DNA of 64,000 nucleotides from Nitrosomonas sp. Nm33 (GTDB lineage Bacteria; Pseudomonadota; Gammaproteobacteria; Burkholderiales; Nitrosomonadaceae). Shown here piece by piece: positions 60,931 through 64,000 of this stretch. Made by a program: the position numbers and the translations under genes. The stretch is taken from the NCBI RefSeq assembly GCF_900107265.1, contig NZ_FNPJ01000004.1, forward strand, positions 1 through 64,000, written 5' to 3'. Every line of letters begins with the position of its first letter. The stretch's first letter is position 1. The notes beneath the pieces are model-generated. The model was not told the DNA's origin and made no database searches. It saw nothing but the letters and a program-made list of their open reading frames with translations.

Positions 60931-62928
60931 ATGTATAGCGATATTAGACACAACTTGCCTGTTTTAGCTTATCGTGCGGCTGATATCGCCACCATTGTGT
61001 TAATGCACAATCGGCGAATATTGTTGTATGGTCCACCTGGAGTCGGCAAATCGACCTTGGCAGCACAATTGGCGCATGAACTCAACAAGGCTGGTCGAAG
61101 CTGTTACTGTATCTGTGCCGATCCCGGTTCGCCCGCCTTTGGTTTTCCAGGTGCTGTTTCTCTCGCTAGATGGCAATCGGATGACTGGCAGATTCGCAGT
61201 TATGAAGCTATCTGCAGTCTCAATGCAGGCCGTTTCCGCCTGCCGCTGGTTTTAGCGATACGACACCTCGTCCAATCCCTTGCCCAATCGCTTGATTACG
61301 ACGTATTGTTAATTGATGCCCCTGGCGTAGTCCGTGGCGTTGCCGGCAGTGAATTGTTACAGGGTTTGTTCGAGGTGGTAGCTGCCGATGCTGTGCTCGC
61401 GCTTACTGCGGCTGATGGCCATCCAGCGCTGCTGGATGAATTGCGTAACTTGACAGACCAGCTCTTCGTGGTCCAAGCCAGCGTGGAGGCCAAGCGACCA
61501 GGGAAACGCAGTCGCGCTCGCCAGCGGACAATGCTGTGGAATAACTACCTTAAGCACGGTATTGAACACACAGTCGATCTTGCGCAAGTAAATATTATCG
61601 GCACACCGCCCCCCTTAGGCGAAGCCAGTGCCTGGCCAGGAAGACAGATCGCACTATTGAATCGCAATCAGACCCAGGTCATGGCCGAAGTGAAGCACTT
61701 GCACGGAAAGCAATTAACTGTCAGATTGCCATACTTACCGCACGCTTTCGATAGTTTATTGATCCGGGATGCGCAGCGCTCACTCAACGGTCTGGTAGAA
61801 ACGGCTATACCGTTTGCGGCAGAGCCGCTCGAATACCTGCCGCCATCTACTGTGAATCGCCCACCCCAGCAAAATGGAGGAATGCGGATCATAGGTCGAG
61901 TCGGCCAAATCGATTTCTGCCTGGTTAATGGTATTTTTGGCGATCCGCTATTGCACGTGCGCTTGCGGCAGCAAAGGCGAAGCCTGCTGTTCGATTTGGG
62001 AGAGGGTGTGCGTCTGCCCGCACGCATTGCTCATCAGGTAACGGATGTTTTTATCAGTCACGCCCATATCGACCATATTGGTGGCTTCATGATGTTATTG
62101 CGGTCACGCATTGGTAAATTTCCACCATGCCGCCTGTATGGACCGCCAGGATTGGCTCAACACATTAAAGGATTCCTGCAAGGTATATTATGGGATCGGA
62201 TCGGTGAGCACGCGCCCTGCTTTGAGGTAACGGAAATGCATACAGACCGATTGCTACGTTTTCGACTGCAGGCAGGCCAGGAAGCATGTGTGCAGCTCGA
62301 CGAGGTCAAGTTGGAAGCAGGGGTTATCCTGCAAGATACGGGTTTCCGTATTCGAGCACAAATGCTGGATCACCATACGCCGGTGCTGGCCTACGCCTTC
62401 GAGCCGACAAAGGAGATCAATATCCGCAAAGATTACTTGCAAGCACATAACCTGAAGCCAGGACCTTGGTTGGCTCAGTTGAAAAAACACCTGTTGGCCG
62501 AAAATGACAGAGCAATAATTACTCTGCCTGATGGAATGGTGACTAATGTGGCTGCTATCGCAACTGATCTGACTCTGATCAAGCCAGGCAAGAAATTAGT
62601 TTATGCAACCGATCTTGCTGATACCGTGGATAATCGCAAGCGTCTCCAGGCTTTAGCCCGATACGCCCATACCTTTTTCTGCGAAGCTTGCTTTATGGAA
62701 AGGGATGTCAGCCAAGCTGCGCAGACTGGTCATTTAACCACACGCGCTTGCGGCGAAATTGCGACGGCTGCTGAAGTTGCCAGACTGGTACCCTTCCACT
62801 TTTCCCAGCGCTATGCTGACAAGCCACAGCAGGTTTATGATGAGATACATGCCGTCTGCTCACGTGTTGTCATGCCACCTCCCTTGCAGCCCATTGGGAT
62901 TACCAACGAACAGGATGAACTAACCTAG
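60931..62928 (+). CDS. Fusion: Clp1-like P-loop polynucleotide kinase-type domain plus tRNase Z-type nuclease
   Basis: 665 residues. N-terminal domain (1-about 300): Walker A YGPPGVGKST (33-42), ADPGSPAFGFPGAV and DAPGVVRGVAGSELL, the layout of Clp1/Grc3 RNA 5'-kinases. C-terminal domain (about 310-650): metallo-beta-lactamase of tRNase Z type with ISHAHIDHIGG (HAHIDH at 377-382), YATDLADT (metal Asp near 560) and the tRNase Z signature HFSQRY at 623-628. Such a protein could join 5' phosphorylation and 3' trimming of RNA, but this is inferred from the domains. The start has TAAGGA. No other RNA gene sits next to it. Confidence 0.82.
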   Translation: MYSDIRHNLPVLAYRAADIATIVLMHNRRILLYGPPGVGKSTLAAQLAHELNKAGRSCYCICADPGSPAFGFPGAVSLARWQSDDWQIRSYEAICSLNAGRFRLPLVLAIRHLVQSLAQSLDYDVLLIDAPGVVRGVAGSELLQGLFEVVAADAVLALTAADGHPALLDELRNLTDQLFVVQASVEAKRPGKRSRARQRTMLWNNYLKHGIEHTVDLAQVNIIGTPPPLGEASAWPGRQIALLNRNQTQVMAEVKHLHGKQLTVRLPYLPHAFDSLLIRDAQRSLNGLVETAIPFAAEPLEYLPPSTVNRPPQQNGGMRIIGRVGQIDFCLVNGIFGDPLLHVRLRQQRRSLLFDLGEGVRLPARIAHQVTDVFISHAHIDHIGGFMMLLRSRIGKFPPCRLYGPPGLAQHIKGFLQGILWDRIGEHAPCFEVTEMHTDRLLRFRLQAGQEACVQLDEVKLEAGVILQDTGFRIRAQMLDHHTPVLAYAFEPTKEINIRKDYLQAHNLKPGPWLAQLKKHLLAENDRAIITLPDGMVTNVAAIATDLTLIKPGKKLVYATDLADTVDNRKRLQALARYAHTFFCEACFMERDVSQAAQTGHLTTRACGEIATAAEVARLVPFHFSQRYADKPQQVYDEIHAVCSRVVMPPPLQPIGITNEQDELT

Positions 62929-63184
62929 TAAAACTAACATAGCTTAGCAGCGTCAGTAGAAATCAAGTAATCATTAGAGTTTGCGTGACTAAGTGTTTAA
63001 TTTTTTTATGCCCCTGATTTCCTTGCACCTCGATCCCGGTTTTTTCCGTATGAAGACTCAATAGCTGTTATTTAGTAATCACCCTGCTTGATGGTACCAG
63101 TAGCCAAAACAGAGCCCTGTGATGTCAAAGTAAACAAAAATATAAACTGGGCTTTTTGTTAGCCGACAAAATCGGGCAGGTAAA
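62929..63184. other. Intergenic region
   Basis: 256 bp between the convergent fusion gene and the carboxypeptidase gene; no terminator with a clear stem and T-run seen. Confidence 0.4.
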
Positions 63185-64000
63185 TTAGCTATGGGATCGT
63201 ACCACCAGGCATTCTATTCCCTGCCGGGCCAGACTCTGGCAGGCGGTGTGCGCTTCGTTTTTCTGCAAACCCACCAATTGGGCTCGATAGAACTTACGAT
63301 TGCTAATCTCAATCTCGGTTACCACTATTTCACCTGGTACCCAGCGGGTGGCAGCTTGCGCCTGGGCCTGGGCTCGATCGTACGCCTGATAGGAACCTAT
63401 TTGAATTCCCCAGCTGTTGCTATCCACCACCGCAACCCTCTGGAGCGCAACATTGACCTCTGACGAAGTAGGCCGTTTCATCATGGCCAGTTCGGGAGTC
63501 TTTGGTTGCAAGGGAACCGGTTTAGAGACAGGAGCAGACATACTAGCCTTCATAGCTACGGCTGGCGCCGCATCGATATTGCTGACATTACGGGCTGACT
63601 TGGTTGCCAGTTCGGGGGTCTTTGGCTGCAAGGGAGCCAGTTTAGAGACAGGAGCAGACGTACTAGCCTTCATAGCTACGGCTGGTGCCGCATCGATATT
63701 GCTGACATTACGGGCCGACTTGGTCGCGACTGATTGCGTAAAGCTGCGATCCAGCAGCTGGGCCATTTGCCGATCGCGCGAGGCGGCGCTTTGTCCACCC
63801 ATCACCACCGCAACTATCCGTCGATTACCCCGCTTGGCGGAAGTGGCCACATTGAACCCTGAGGCCCGGATAAAACCGGTTTTCAGGCCGTCAACACCCG
63901 GCGTGTTTCGTACCATGCGGTTGTGACTGTTATAGGTGATACCTTTGTAACGAAACGACTGGGTCGAAAAATAATGGTAGTACTGAGAAAAATCCTTCAT
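63185..64000 (-). CDS. D-alanyl-D-alanine carboxypeptidase (PBP5-like), C-terminal part with SPOR domain
   Basis: 271 visible residues; the gene continues beyond the window, so the SxxK and SxN motifs are not seen. The KTG box is VDGLKTGFI (about 35-43), followed by NVATSAKRGNRRIVAVVMGG. A linker with two copies of a 40-residue unit (TKSARNVSNIDAAPAV...) leads to a C-terminal SPOR domain (about 195-268, GIQIGSYQAYDRAQAQA). SPOR binds denuded glycan at the division septum, so the enzyme probably trims peptidoglycan there. Confidence 0.88.
   Translation of the reverse strand: MKDFSQYYHYFSTQSFRYKGITYNSHNRMVRNTPGVDGLKTGFIRASGFNVATSAKRGNRRIVAVVMGGQSAASRDRQMAQLLDRSFTQSVATKSARNVSNIDAAPAVAMKASTSAPVSKLAPLQPKTPELATKSARNVSNIDAAPAVAMKASMSAPVSKPVPLQPKTPELAMMKRPTSSEVNVALQRVAVVDSNSWGIQIGSYQAYDRAQAQAQAATRWVPGEIVVTEIEISNRKFYRAQLVGLQKNEAHTACQSLARQGIECLVVRSHS
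63486..63725 (-). repeat. Two 120-bp tandem repeats in the carboxypeptidase linker
   Basis: Units 63486-63605 and 63606-63725 differ at few positions and encode 40 residues each (TKSARNVSNIDAAPAVAMKA...PKTPELA). The duplication lengthens the linker between the enzyme and the SPOR domain. Confidence 0.85.

Overview
The window looks like part of a betaproteobacterial chromosome, most likely a Nitrosomonas-type ammonia oxidiser. This is an inference: it rests on the rrn operon, a glycogen locus with two GH57 enzymes, a decaheme cytochrome/MtrB pair, a PEP-CTERM protein and many small redox or secreted proteins. No ammonia-oxidation gene lies in the window to prove it. Density is normal for a bacterium, with several AT-rich intergenic stretches of 0.3-1.3 kb.

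Layout. 1-200: 3' end of an IS5-superfamily transposase. 672-6128: complete rrn operon on the minus strand (promoter, boxA, 16S, tRNA-Ile, tRNA-Ala, spacer boxA, 23S, 5S, hairpin). 6.4-14.1 kb: glycogen locus, with two GH57 genes and glgC on minus and glgB divergent on plus, followed by an IS5-type MITE with a TTAG target duplication. 14.4-24.3 kb: class-I amidotransferase, a membrane-protein/GTPase pair (DUF2868/DUF3482), three exported or lipoprotein-like proteins, msrB-msrA, a Crp/Fnr regulator and small membrane or secreted proteins. 24.8-30.1 kb: decaheme mtrA-like gene and mtrB-like porin gene whose junction carries a 582-bp tandem duplication, a monoheme cytochrome c and a PEP-CTERM protein.

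31.1-38.5 kb is a defence operon: hsdR, hsdM, hsdS and then, overlapping or nearly touching, two genes I assign to the Kiwa system (kwaA, kwaB). 38.7-44.7 kb is housekeeping (ssb, YajR-type MFS transporter, uvrA, glycerate kinase). 44.9-46.1 kb is a second restriction-modification pair (BglII-family nuclease plus MT-A70 methyltransferase) beside debris: a 3' remnant of pgi, an IS1380-type transposase fragment and a 33-bp inverted repeat around a small lipoprotein gene.

47.8-52.3 kb holds an M28 peptidase and a tandem pair of His/Gly-rich proteins with an RTX-like turn. Each is preceded by a roughly 540-bp leader that is conserved better than the coding regions. 52.5-60.6 kb holds accessory enzymes: SDR, lipoprotein hydrolase, Nudix, an ATP-grasp ligase/GNAT/DapF-like epimerase cluster, isoaspartyl peptidase and macrodomain. 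The right end carries a Clp1-like P-loop/tRNase Z fusion and the C-terminal half of a D,D-carboxypeptidase with a SPOR domain.

Best candidates for new biology: the Clp1-tRNase Z fusion, the tandem His/Gly-RTX proteins with their conserved leaders, the DapF-like epimerase lacking diaminopimelate-reading residues next to an ATP-grasp ligase, and the fused hsdRMS-kwaAB operon with a short repeat inserted in the HsdS spacer.
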